Part shown: one piece after another, positions 1 to 5,663 of the stretch
Layout: every line of letters begins with the position of its first letter
Numbering within the stretch: position 1 is the first letter of the stretch
Assembly (NCBI GenBank): GCA_000467935.1
Contig: KI259782.1
Span: 1,322-18,513, forward strand
Origin: Peptostreptococcaceae bacterium oral taxon 113 str. W5053
GTDB lineage: Bacteria > Bacillota > Clostridia > Tissierellales > Peptoniphilaceae
Reading direction: 5' to 3'
DNA length: 17,192 nt
Program-made: the position numbers and the translations under genes
The notes under the pieces: model-generated
The model's input: the letters and a program-made list of their open reading frames with translations, nothing else
Told to the model about the DNA's origin: nothing
The model's database searches: none

Positions 1-32
1 GTGTCTTTCTTGCAATTTCTTCGTTAATCACA
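1..32 (-). CDS. 5' end of a truncated gene, possibly PcfB/DUF3801-like conjugation protein
   Basis: Only the first ten codons are inside the window. They read (V/M)INEEIARKT from a GTG at 32-30, with AGGAGG at 46-41 and an 8-nt spacer. An ATG one base upstream is followed at once by a stop, so GTG is the better start. In clostridial conjugative elements the gene after a DUF6017 replication protein is often a PcfB/DUF3801 relaxosome accessory protein with an N-terminus of the form 'xNEEIA.KT'. The call rests on that memory of gene order plus ten residues, so it is tentative. Confidence 0.5.
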
Positions 33-33
33 T

Positions 34-1062
34 TCAATATCCTCCTCTCATATCATAGCTTACAAGGGCAGAGTAATGTGCATCTATCCCACTTGGTGCA
101 TTATATGCTGCTGTTAGGACAAATGCTCTGATATTCCTAATCTTGTATTCATTTTCCTTAATAACATCTGACAGATACTCCAAATGCTCTGATTTAAGTT
201 TTCTAAATCTTTCTTTTACTATATGTGCCGGAAGCTTCGTTTGATTGATTGTAACAAACTCTCTATCATCAAGTATCATAATATCTGCCAGTATCTTTAA
301 TATCTCATCGAAGTCTTTAACTATAAATTTATTGCCCAACTCAAGATGTTCATAATAGCCTGTCTGTGTTCTTAACTCATCTAAGCAGTTCTGATATATA
401 TTTTTGTTTTCTATTTCCGCCTCTCCGTCCATCCTTTTTCTTGGTTCTGAATACTCGGCATCTATGACGGAATGATGGGTGGAATTATATGATGAAATAT
501 CTGTAGTAATCTTTGATGAATTATTTGTAGTAATCTCTGGTAATGGTTGGGGCATATTGCCATTTTGCATTGGCAGATTTTGCTCTGTTGCATTGGTGCA
601 ATCTGCACTTGTGCATTGGTGGATTTTGCACTTTTCCATTGGTGCATTTTGCCCTAATGCATTAGGCATAGCTTTTTCTAAGGCTTGTAATTCTTCTTTT
701 TTCTTTTTGTTCTCAATTTCAGCATAAAGTTCCTCCAGCTTTTCAGTATTTATGGTGTACCATTTTGTCTTATCTCTTGGATCTTTATTGTAGTTTCCTA
801 CGAGTAGAAAACCTGCCTTTTCCAACTTCGCAAAGGTTCTTTTTACAGTATCGAAACTCATATAGTCAAAATCTTTTTCCTGCCATGCTCTTATTGAGTT
901 ATATGTCCAATATCTTCCGTCATAGAAGTTATTGCCGGATTTCTTATTTATTTCTATCCAATAGTTTATTTGTTGTAAGATAAGAGCTTCGTTTAAACCT
1001 ATTTCCCTTGCCAATGTCTTATTTGCAACGATAGGTTGTTCATCAAATAAATACATACTCAT
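34..1062 (-). CDS. DUF6017 / replisome-organizer-like replication initiator of an integrative conjugative element
   Basis: A 342-residue protein. Residues 1-110 form a winged-helix-like DNA-binding region: 'LAREIGLNEALILQQINYWI', then a helix-turn-helix stretch around 'SFDTVKRTFAKLEKAGFL'. Residues about 111-215 are a low-complexity Asn/Gln/Thr-rich linker. Residues about 225-342 match what I know as the DUF6017 C-terminal domain ('EILKILADIMI', 'IRNIRAFVLTAAYNAP'). Such proteins sit in conjugative-element operons of Firmicutes and are annotated as RepA or replisome organizer. The start is ATG at 1062 with GGAAAGGAGAG just upstream. It lies between a CD1845-like gene and a PcfB-like start, all on one strand. 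The linker DNA carries 23-bp-period direct repeats, listed separately. Family assignment is good; a role in element replication is inferred. Confidence 0.8.
   Translation of the reverse strand: MSMYLFDEQPIVANKTLAREIGLNEALILQQINYWIEINKKSGNNFYDGRYWTYNSIRAWQEKDFDYMSFDTVKRTFAKLEKAGFLLVGNYNKDPRDKTKWYTINTEKLEELYAEIENKKKKEELQALEKAMPNALGQNAPMEKCKIHQCTSADCTNATEQNLPMQNGNMPQPLPEITTNNSSKITTDISSYNSTHHSVIDAEYSEPRKRMDGEAEIENKNIYQNCLDELRTQTGYYEHLELGNKFIVKDFDEILKILADIMILDDREFVTINQTKLPAHIVKERFRKLKSEHLEYLSDVIKENEYKIRNIRAFVLTAAYNAPSGIDAHYSALVSYDMRGGY
545..682. repeat. Tandem 23-bp iteron-like direct repeats inside the initiator gene
   Basis: On the plus strand CATTGG occurs at 568, 591, 614 and 637, exactly 23 bp apart each time. 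Degenerate copies lie on the same register at 545 (GGTTGG) and 660 (CATTAG). The best copies read CATTGG-N3-ATTTTGC followed by a T-rich end. Because 23 is not a multiple of three, successive copies are read in different frames and the encoded linker is not repetitive, so the repetition is at DNA level. Iterons inside an initiator gene are known from the lambda O gene and from RepA_N plasmids. A replication origin here is an inference. Confidence 0.75.
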
Positions 1063-1096
1063 CTAAAAGCTCTCCTTTCCATGATATTTTTCCACT

Positions 1097-1125
1097 AAAA
1101 AAGACGATAGTTTTTATCTATCGCC
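1097..1125 (-). terminator. Hairpin with T-tract between the CD1845-like gene and the initiator gene
   Basis: On the minus strand GCGATAG and CTATCGT flank a short A-rich loop (stem arms at 1118-1123 and 1105-1110 on plus coordinates) and are followed by CTTTTTT. It lies between two same-strand genes, so it may attenuate rather than end transcription. It is a short stem, hence moderate confidence. Confidence 0.5.
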
Positions 1126-1139
1126 CTTGGTAACCATTT

Positions 1140-1436
1140 TTATAAAATTTTTTTTATTGATTTTATGGCTTCATTGATTCCTTGTATAAAAGCTATGATT
1201 ACAGCTCCAATCATCGGTATTCCGTAAGGACTTAGTAGAAATCCTATAATGAGTGCCTCTATTGCTGCTCTTGTGTTGTGTAGCATAAAGAACGAGCCTA
1301 TGGCAGCAAATACACACATCAGCATGAGCAAGTACAGTAACGCTGTTCCTATGCTTAGTAAGAATGTTAAAAATGCAGTAAGAATACTTAACAGCAGGCT
1401 GATCGGAAATAAAATTATTTTTAATATCCATCTCAT
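1140..1436 (-). CDS. Small CD1845-family membrane protein of conjugative elements
   Basis: A 98-residue hydrophobic protein with about three membrane segments (roughly residues 4-45 as one long or two short helices, then 55-70 and 75-88). It has the recognisable 'LLSPYGIPM' motif and a basic C-terminus. It resembles the CD1845 family of small membrane proteins, which travel with clostridial conjugative transposons just upstream of the replication protein; its biochemical role is unknown. The ATG at 1436 overlaps the stop of the 23-residue ORF upstream (ATGA), with GGTGGAG as a possible ribosome binding site. Family call from memory of sequence pattern and gene order. Confidence 0.65.
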   Translation of the reverse strand: MRWILKIILFPISLLLSILTAFLTFLLSIGTALLYLLMLMCVFAAIGSFFMLHNTRAAIEALIIGFLLSPYGIPMIGAVIIAFIQGINEAIKSIKKIL

Positions 1437-1504
1437 TTATTCTCCACCGCCTTTGCTAACGGAATAACTGACATAATGGCTTGAAATATTCTTTTACATA
1501 TCAT
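1433..1504 (-). CDS. 23-residue ORF translationally coupled to the CD1845-like gene
   Basis: Reads MICKRIFQAIMSVIPLAKAV plus three more residues. The ATG at 1504 has AGGAGG at 1515-1510 with a 5-nt spacer, the strongest initiation signal in this operon. Its TGA overlaps the ATG of the next gene (ATGA). A peptide this short with a strong site and stop-start overlap is a candidate leader ORF that brings ribosomes to the weaker downstream start. It could also be a functional mini-protein or the remains of a longer gene. Confidence 0.55.
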   Translation of the reverse strand: MICKRIFQAIMSVIPLAKAVENK

Positions 1505-1541
1505 AAAAGCCTCCTTTTCGATATTTTGTTTGATTTTAAAA

Positions 1542-1598
1542 ATAGGGATACAGTGCTGAAAGCTCCTATTTATCAAGCTTTTTCCTCTGTATCCCTAT
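1542..1598. other. Long nested hairpin, terminator-like on the minus strand
   Basis: A perfect 12-bp inverted repeat, ATAGGGATACAG at 1542-1553 and CTGTATCCCTAT at 1587-1598, encloses a second pair, AAAGCT at 1559-1564 and AGCTTT at 1576-1581. On the minus strand it is followed by TTTTT, as in an intrinsic terminator, but the stem is longer than terminators usually need. It sits between the IS200 remnant and the 23-residue ORF, so it could control entry into the conjugation operon. Confidence 0.6.
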
Positions 1599-1604
1599 TA
1601 TATC

Positions 1605-1658
1605 TCAAGCCCATTTGGTATGTGCTAAACTGTTATTGACATTATTTTGTTGAGACAT
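1605..1658 (-). pseudogene. First 17 codons of an IS200/IS605-type TnpA transposase
   Basis: The ORF reads MSQQNNVNNSLAHTKWA then TGA. 'NSLAHTKW' is the hallmark N-terminus of IS200-type Y1 transposases, which continue with 'xCKYHIVF.PKYRRK'. Here the homology stops right after the Trp-Ala codons, so the catalytic HUH motif and tyrosine are gone and the gene cannot make a transposase. A full ribosome binding site (AGGAGG at 1673-1668, 9-nt spacer) is kept. The reading of the 5' end is confident; what removed the rest is not visible. Confidence 0.75.
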
Positions 1659-1760
1659 TTTAATGTTCCTCCTAATCTATTCTGTTTTTCATCAGCTGGC
1701 AGGCTTTAATACAGTTTAGCACATTAGGAGGTTTTTTTTCACCGCTTAAGCTCTTTTGAA

Positions 1761-1785
1761 CCACGCGACTATCGCGTGGTTTTCT
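1761..1785 (+). terminator. Palindrome CCACGCG/CGCGTGG followed by TTTTCTTT
   Basis: A 7-bp perfect stem with a 5-nt loop and a T-run on the plus strand. It would work as a plus-strand terminator, but its position beside the TnpA remnant makes a subterminal IS200 hairpin the better explanation. The two readings are not exclusive. Confidence 0.4.
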
Positions 1786-1791
1786 TTATAC

Positions 1792-1824
1792 AAAAAAACC
1801 ATGGCAATAAAGCCATGGTTTTTT
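1792..1824 (-). terminator. Bidirectional intrinsic terminator after the DUF2812 gene
   Basis: A-tract, AACCATGGC, 6-nt loop, GCCATGGTT, T-tract: a 9-bp perfect stem with A/T runs on both sides. It lies 21 bp past the stop of the DUF2812 gene and should end the padR operon. It also marks the border with the mobile-element debris. Confidence 0.85.
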
Positions 1825-1845
1825 ATAAATAGTTTCTTTGTAAAT

Positions 1846-2373
1846 TTAGCTGTCTTTTTGAAGTGCAGTGCGTTTTTTATAGAGACTCCACCATCCAAAA
1901 AATCCGAAAACGGCTATGGCGAGATTAATCACTCCAAACAAACTGACACCCTTCGAGTTTGTCAAAAACATTCCGATATTCCATATGCCGACGAAAAGGT
2001 TAAGAATTATAATGGGAAGGATAAATTTTAAAATACTGTTGATTTGATTGATTTTAGACTGGTTATCGGAGAACAGTTCAAAGGTTTCTTCTTTGGATTG
2101 TCTGCGTACATAAATCCATTTGCAATAATTGCCCACATATTCAATGCCGCTGTCTTCCAAAAAACGGATATAGTCTTGACTTGCTTTTTCCTGTACCTTT
2201 TTCTCCAATAATTGAATGCGAATTTGGTATTCACCCGGCTTACATTCTTCAAAGGTGTAGCGACAAAATCCAACCCCTGTCAACGCATACCCTTGTTGAG
2301 CCATCCTGTTTAACCATTGTTCTTCTTTTTCCGATTGCCAAACCGGAAATAGTTTATATCGAGTGATTTTCAT
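1846..2373 (-). CDS. DUF2812 domain membrane protein paired with a PadR regulator
   Basis: A 175-residue protein. The N-terminal half (residues about 1-95) is soluble and typical of DUF2812: 'KLFPVWQSEKEEQWLNRMAQ', 'QGYAL', and 'YVGNYCKWIYV'. Two membrane segments follow (about 112-132 and 143-163) with a basic tail. DUF2812 proteins are usually encoded directly after a PadR regulator, as here, and their function is not known; a membrane-stress or sensing role is sometimes guessed. The ATG at 2373 lies inside the end of padR (20-nt overlap) with GGAGG 7 nt upstream, so the two are co-translated. Confidence 0.85.
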   Translation of the reverse strand: MKITRYKLFPVWQSEKEEQWLNRMAQQGYALTGVGFCRYTFEECKPGEYQIRIQLLEKKVQEKASQDYIRFLEDSGIEYVGNYCKWIYVRRQSKEETFELFSDNQSKINQINSILKFILPIIILNLFVGIWNIGMFLTNSKGVSLFGVINLAIAVFGFFGWWSLYKKRTALQKDS

Positions 2374-2683
2374 TGTATGCCCTCCAAAAATTTTCTCCGT
2401 TTTTCCATAATTCGTGTAGTCGCTCTATTTCCGCTACCAAAATCTCTTTGCCTAAATCCGTAATCCGATACTCTTTTTTGCGACTTTGCTCCTCTTCCGG
2501 CAACGCCTCAATCCAATTTTTATCCAACAAATTGTTAATGACACCATAAAGTGTTCCTGCCGCCAATCTCACACGCCCCTTGGAAAGTTCTTTCACATTT
2601 TGCATAATGCCGTAGCCATGCATGGGCATTGTCAGCGAAAGCAGGGTATAGTAAATCGCTTCTGTCAACACTACATTTTGCAT
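2354..2683 (-). CDS. PadR-family transcriptional regulator
   Basis: A 109-residue winged-helix repressor. 'LTEAIYYTLLSL', 'HGYGIMQ' and 'LAAGTLYGVINNLLDKNWI' are the classic PadR helices and recognition region, followed by the wing ('KKEYRITDLGKEIL') and a short C-terminal dimerisation helix. ATG at 2683 is preferred because GGGAGGAG sits just upstream and homologs start near this point. An in-frame ATG at 2715 would add 11 residues and has a weaker GAGG site. It is first in a two-gene operon with DUF2812. Two inverted repeats on its promoter indicate autorepression. The ligand is unknown. Confidence 0.9.
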   Translation of the reverse strand: MQNVVLTEAIYYTLLSLTMPMHGYGIMQNVKELSKGRVRLAAGTLYGVINNLLDKNWIEALPEEEQSRKKEYRITDLGKEILVAEIERLHELWKNGENFWRAYNENHSI

Positions 2684-2731
2684 CGGTCTCCTCCCTTCAA
2701 ACCTATCTTCCTTCATTATATCCTCGCCCGT

Positions 2732-2750
2732 TATATCGTTGTACGATATA
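2732..2750. promoter_or_regulatory. PadR operator 1, TATATCG-N5-CGATATA
   Basis: A perfect 7-bp inverted repeat with a 5-bp spacer, placed just downstream of the -10 box over the expected transcription start. It has the same half-site and spacing as operator 2, 24 bp away centre to centre, which points to two dimers of one repressor. Confidence 0.8.
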
Positions 2751-2753
2751 TAA

Positions 2754-2782
2754 ATTATATCGGCACACGATATAACTGTCAA
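2754..2782 (-). promoter_or_regulatory. Consensus sigma-A promoter of the padR operon
   Basis: On the minus strand TTGACA (2782-2777), a 17-nt spacer and TATAAT (2759-2754): a perfect match to the housekeeping consensus. The start of transcription would fall near 2747, inside the first operator. Confidence 0.9.
2756..2774. promoter_or_regulatory. PadR operator 2, TATATCG-N5-CGATATA
   Basis: A second copy of the same inverted repeat, covering most of the -10 box and the -35/-10 spacer. Binding here would block RNA polymerase directly. PadR as the binding protein is inferred from adjacency. Confidence 0.8.
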
Positions 2783-2796
2783 TCCTTTTTCTCCAT

Positions 2797-2823
2797 AAAA
2801 AAATCGGACAGTCAAGTCCGACT
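2797..2823 (-). terminator. Terminator of ECF operon 2
   Basis: On the minus strand GTCGGAC-type stem (TCGGAC/GTCCGA, 6-nt loop) followed by seven T, 11 bp after the S-component stop. The stem is nearly the same as the terminator at 5622-5647. Confidence 0.8.
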
Positions 2824-2833
2824 TTATGATTTC

Positions 2834-3421
2834 TTATTTTTCTTTAAAATGTTTTCTTAAAAGCAAATAACCGATATACATTCCAATAAAAGACAATGCG
2901 AAGGTGAGCACGGAAGCCAAAATTCCGAACATTCCGCCGGTGTAATAAATATTCGCATCCATATCCGCCGGACTTTGTCCTCTTGCAATCCAATGGTTTC
3001 GATAACTTTCCACAAAAAATAGAGAAGGAATAATTGCCCCCCATGCCTGTCCCATATGCATCAATCCCGAAGAAATCGCTAACTTCCAAACCGGTGTGTC
3101 ATTGCTTTTAGAGGAAATGAAATCTGCAATCATAGCCGTAATCATCGAAGTGATTAACCAGGGTAAATATGCGCCGCCCATCAATGCAAAAATCGCCATG
3201 ACGATTAAAGTGAATAAACTATATTCCCACATCTTTCCAATTTTCCGATTCATAAAATAGAGTACCGCTCCGCTTAATATTCCTGCAATTCCAGGGCTGA
3301 TAGCATGTCCGAAAGGTCCTAATACGGAAATAATTCCCATAGCTATAAAATATAAAATCATATAGACTGCCGTAAGTAGTGCAATTAAAATAATATCTTT
3401 TAAACTCAATTTTTTACTCAT
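2834..3421 (-). CDS. ECF transporter S component, Trep_Strep/MptD family (cassette 2)
   Basis: A 195-residue integral membrane protein with about five to six helices. 'LKDIILIALLTAVYMILYFI' at the N-terminus contains the small-residue pattern used by S components to contact EcfT. Length and pattern fit the Trep_Strep (MptD-like) family; substrates of this family are mostly unassigned. The ATG at 3421 (MSKKL) has GGAGG 7 nt upstream and overlaps the ATPase stop by 8 nt; a longer upstream reading frame lies inside the ATPase gene and is rejected. It is the last gene of a T-A-S operon, so it is the substrate-binding part of that importer. Confidence 0.8.
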   Translation of the reverse strand: MSKKLSLKDIILIALLTAVYMILYFIAMGIISVLGPFGHAISPGIAGILSGAVLYFMNRKIGKMWEYSLFTLIVMAIFALMGGAYLPWLITSMITAMIADFISSKSNDTPVWKLAISSGLMHMGQAWGAIIPSLFFVESYRNHWIARGQSPADMDANIYYTGGMFGILASVLTFALSFIGMYIGYLLLRKHFKEK

Positions 3422-4844
3422 ATTGTTCCTCCATTTCTTTAAAAATTTGATTGAATTGTCCGATATTTTCCTCTTTAAGCAAAAAATCATTTTCTACTTT
3501 CCCGTCCTTAAGATAGATGACACGATCCGCTATTTTACGAATGAACTCATAATCATGGGAAATGATGATTAAAGCACGTGTCTTTTTCAATTCGTGAATG
3601 CACTTTGCCACTGCATTCATAGATTTCACGTCCAATCCGCTGGTGGGTTCATCAAAGATAACCAAATCACTTGTGCTTAACAAAGCCATGCCAATTTGCA
3701 GCCGTTGCTTTTCTCCGCCGCTTAACTCAAAGGGGTGACGTTCTCTTAATTCATAAAGATTGAGCTTTTTCAAGACCTCTTCAATATCTTCTTTTTTGGG
3801 CGGAATAGGAGCTATGGCAAGCTCATTTTCCACAGAAGTTCCAAAAAGTTGATAATCCGAATCCTGCATAATGTAAAAAGGCAAATTTTTTGTTTCCGTC
3901 TTACCCTCATCCGGGCTTATACCTCCGGTCAATATTTTGGCAAAGGTGGTTTTGCCCGCTCCGTTATTGCCGATAAGAACAGCCACTTCATGTTTATAAA
4001 AATTCAAGCTGATCTTTTCCAAAATTCCCTTTTTACAAATTTTTTCCGTATGGGCTGCGATTTCTCCCTTTTGATTCTCCGGTTTGGGATGTGTTGTTAA
4101 GTGAAACAAATCAAAACTTCGAGTGTCATAGTTGCTGTTTTTAAAATCTTCTTCTCGGTCAAAAATCGTCAACTTTCCCTTTTGGATTAAGAATACCCGA
4201 TCCAAAATTCCGTTTAAATAATAGAAACGGTGATCTGCAACGATAACGCTGATTTCCATATTTTTCAAGTTTTGAATAATCTTTTTTAAACGCATGGCAT
4301 TGCCGTAATCCAAATTAGCAGAGGGCTCGTCAAAAAGTAATATCTTCGGTTTTAAGACAAGACTTGTCGCCAAAGATAAAATCTGACATTCTCCGCTGGA
4401 AAGAGAAAAAATTTCTCTGTCCAAAATTTTTTCCAATGAGAATGCCCCACTTAATTCTTCCAGACGCATTTTCATCTTTTCCTTGGAAAATCCGAAATTC
4501 TCCATGGCAAAGACCATCTCTGCCGTCGAATTTAAAGTAAAAAACTGACTTCTCGGGTTTTGAAACACATTTCCCACGTTTTGACTGATTTCATAGACGG
4601 GAAGAGCTTCGTAATCTTTCCCCAGAAGCTTTCGCTCTCCTTTTGTTTTTCCTTCCACCAAATCCGGAATCAATCCGTTTAAGGATTTCAAAAAAGTGGA
4701 CTTCCCGCTTCCGCTATCTCCTGCCAACAAAATAATTTCCGGCTTGTCGATTTCAAAAGAAATATTTTGAAGCGCTTCTTGATCTTCTCCTGGATAAGAA
4801 AAACTATACTTTTGAACTTGAATCAAAGGTTTTAAAACACACAT
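3414..4844 (-). CDS. ECF transporter double ATPase (fused EcfA1/EcfA2 type), cassette 2
   Basis: A 476-residue protein with two ABC ATPase domains. Domain 1: Walker A GDSGSGKST at about 42-50, an imperfect signature LSSGECQ at 148-154, Walker B ILLFDEP at 168-174. Domain 2: Walker A GNNGAGKTT at 292-300, Q-loop 'IMQD', signature LSGGEKQR at 374-381, Walker B LVIFDEP at 394-400, H-loop His about 430. It powers the membrane module made by the flanking EcfT and S genes. ATG at 4844 (MCVLKP) overlaps the EcfT stop by 13 nt; AGGAG lies about 10 nt upstream. The ATG at 4865 has no ribosome site and encodes that AGGAG region. The weak first signature suggests one less active ATP site. Confidence 0.9.
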   Translation of the reverse strand: MCVLKPLIQVQKYSFSYPGEDQEALQNISFEIDKPEIILLAGDSGSGKSTFLKSLNGLIPDLVEGKTKGERKLLGKDYEALPVYEISQNVGNVFQNPRSQFFTLNSTAEMVFAMENFGFSKEKMKMRLEELSGAFSLEKILDREIFSLSSGECQILSLATSLVLKPKILLFDEPSANLDYGNAMRLKKIIQNLKNMEISVIVADHRFYYLNGILDRVFLIQKGKLTIFDREEDFKNSNYDTRSFDLFHLTTHPKPENQKGEIAAHTEKICKKGILEKISLNFYKHEVAVLIGNNGAGKTTFAKILTGGISPDEGKTETKNLPFYIMQDSDYQLFGTSVENELAIAPIPPKKEDIEEVLKKLNLYELRERHPFELSGGEKQRLQIGMALLSTSDLVIFDEPTSGLDVKSMNAVAKCIHELKKTRALIIISHDYEFIRKIADRVIYLKDGKVENDFLLKEENIGQFNQIFKEMEEQYE

Positions 4845-5497
4845 ATTCCCACAACTCCTATGCACAAAATTGCCAATAAAGCATAATCATACCTGTGCAT
4901 ACGCACCTGATAATATGAAGTACGCCGTATGGGATTGGTAATCCCTTTGGTCAAAGCCGCCGCCGAAATCTCCCCTGCAAGTTCTGCACATCGAAAAAGC
5001 TGAGGGACCAAAAAATAGGAAAAACTGCTTATCGGTTTTTCCCAGGTATAAGGAATGCCTCGTAAACGCATCGACTCTTTGATATAACCGAATTCTCGTT
5101 TAAAGGTCGGAATATAGCGAAGAGCCACCGTCACCGCTACAACAAAAGACTTGGGAAGGTGAACCGGATCTAAAGCGGAAAGAATTTCCGTAGAATTATA
5201 ATCCCAAATCAAAATGCTCGCCATGATCAAGCAGGGAATAAATTGCATAAACATCATCAAATAAACAGACAAGCCTTTCATGAATGTTGAATCCTGTATA
5301 TGCGTATAGCTATGGAGCAACCAAAAAACAGCATAAAAAATAAACACTTTCGCCGCTCGCTTATATCTGCCGGATAAGAGCAGAATTCCAAAGGTAAAAC
5401 ACAAGAAAAACCAATGCAACTGAAGACCCGCGGTAAACATGATGCTTATAGGAAATATTAAATTAAAAATAAAAGCGACTCCCGGATGAATTTTTAT
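4832..5497 (-). CDS. EcfT transmembrane component, cassette 2, apparent AUA start
   Basis: About 221 residues with five or so membrane helices and the cytoplasmic coupling region: 'VTVALRYIPTFKREFGYIKE', then 'MRLRGIP' and 'AALTKGI', the places where EcfT proteins carry the Ala-Arg-Gly motifs that dock on the ATPases (the second is degenerate, TKG). The first canonical start is ATG at 5440, but that has no ribosome site and would cut the first helix. The frame stays open upstream and reads I-KIHPGVAFIFNLIFPIS from ATA at 5497, exactly 6 nt after AAGGAG (5509-5504). Homologs often begin MKIHP, so I place the start at ATA. First gene of operon 2; it overlaps the ATPase gene. Confidence 0.75.
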   Translation of the reverse strand: MKIHPGVAFIFNLIFPISIMFTAGLQLHWFFLCFTFGILLLSGRYKRAAKVFIFYAVFWLLHSYTHIQDSTFMKGLSVYLMMFMQFIPCLIMASILIWDYNSTEILSALDPVHLPKSFVVAVTVALRYIPTFKREFGYIKESMRLRGIPYTWEKPISSFSYFLVPQLFRCAELAGEISAAALTKGITNPIRRTSYYQVRMHRYDYALLAILCIGVVGICVF

Positions 5498-5542
5498 GAT
5501 AATCTCCTTCTTTCTTTTTTAAATTCGAACTTTATCCCTTTG

Positions 5543-5558
5543 GTTGTCTTTAGCTAAC
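5543..5558. promoter_or_regulatory. Candidate operator shared with ECF operon 1
   Basis: On the plus strand GTTGTCTTTAGCTAAC lies just downstream of the -10 box. It matches 11 of 16 positions of the inverted repeat GTTAGTTTATGCTAAC found at the same place in front of operon 1 (12914-12929). The copy here is a weaker palindrome. The cognate regulator is not in the window. Confidence 0.45.
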
Positions 5559-5564
5559 TTTTAT

Positions 5565-5594
5565 AGTATAACACAGTTTTCTTTCCATCGCCAA
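5565..5594 (-). promoter_or_regulatory. Probable promoter of ECF operon 2
   Basis: TTGGCG (5594-5589), an 18-nt spacer and TATACT (5570-5565) on the minus strand. The -35 is imperfect. The -10 and the following ATA(AAA)GTTAGC resemble the promoter of operon 1. Confidence 0.55.
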
Positions 5595-5621
5595 ATAAAA
5601 GAGAGAAAGAATTTTCTCCAC

Positions 5622-5647
5622 AAAAAAATCGGACACTCACGTCCGAT
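5622..5647 (-). terminator. Terminator of ECF operon 1
   Basis: Minus-strand ATCGGAC, 6-nt loop, GTCCGAT, then a T-tract of seven, 17 bp past the hemolysin III stop. It separates the two transporter operons and uses the same stem as the terminator at 2797-2823. Confidence 0.85.
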
Positions 5648-5663
5648 TTAATATACAGCTTGC

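Larger units (their letters stand above)
1605..1785 (-). mobile_element. IS200/IS605 left-end remnant with subterminal palindrome and folded tnpA leader
   Basis: From right to left on the minus strand there are four parts: a palindrome CCACGCG-N5-CGCGTGG (1761-1779); CCTCCTAAT (complement of 1723-1731), which pairs with the tnpA ribosome binding site ATTAGGAGG (1676-1668); and TGTGCTAAACTGT (1723-1711), which pairs with ACAGTTTAGCACA inside the tnpA codons (1633-1621). The mRNA would fold so that the start site is closed. This matches the known translational silencing of IS200 tnpA. No right end is recognised, so the element is dead. Exact borders are uncertain. Confidence 0.65.

Noticed and set aside
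479..727. 82-codon plus-strand open frame rich in Cys/Phe/Ala
   Set aside because: It is antisense to the initiator gene linker and is kept open by the 23-bp repeats; no start signals.
2684..2815. Longer PadR start (153 residues)
   Set aside because: It would translate the promoter and operators; the promoter's -10 box lies inside that extension.
4845..4865. Upstream ATG giving a 483-residue ECF ATPase
   Set aside because: No ribosome site before it and its codons cover the AGGAG that serves the ATG at 4844.
5441..5560. Riboswitch in the leader of ECF operon 2 (vitamin-type ECF operons often carry one)
   Set aside because: The leader is short, with no conserved cobalamin, TPP, FMN or similar core visible and no terminator/antiterminator pair.
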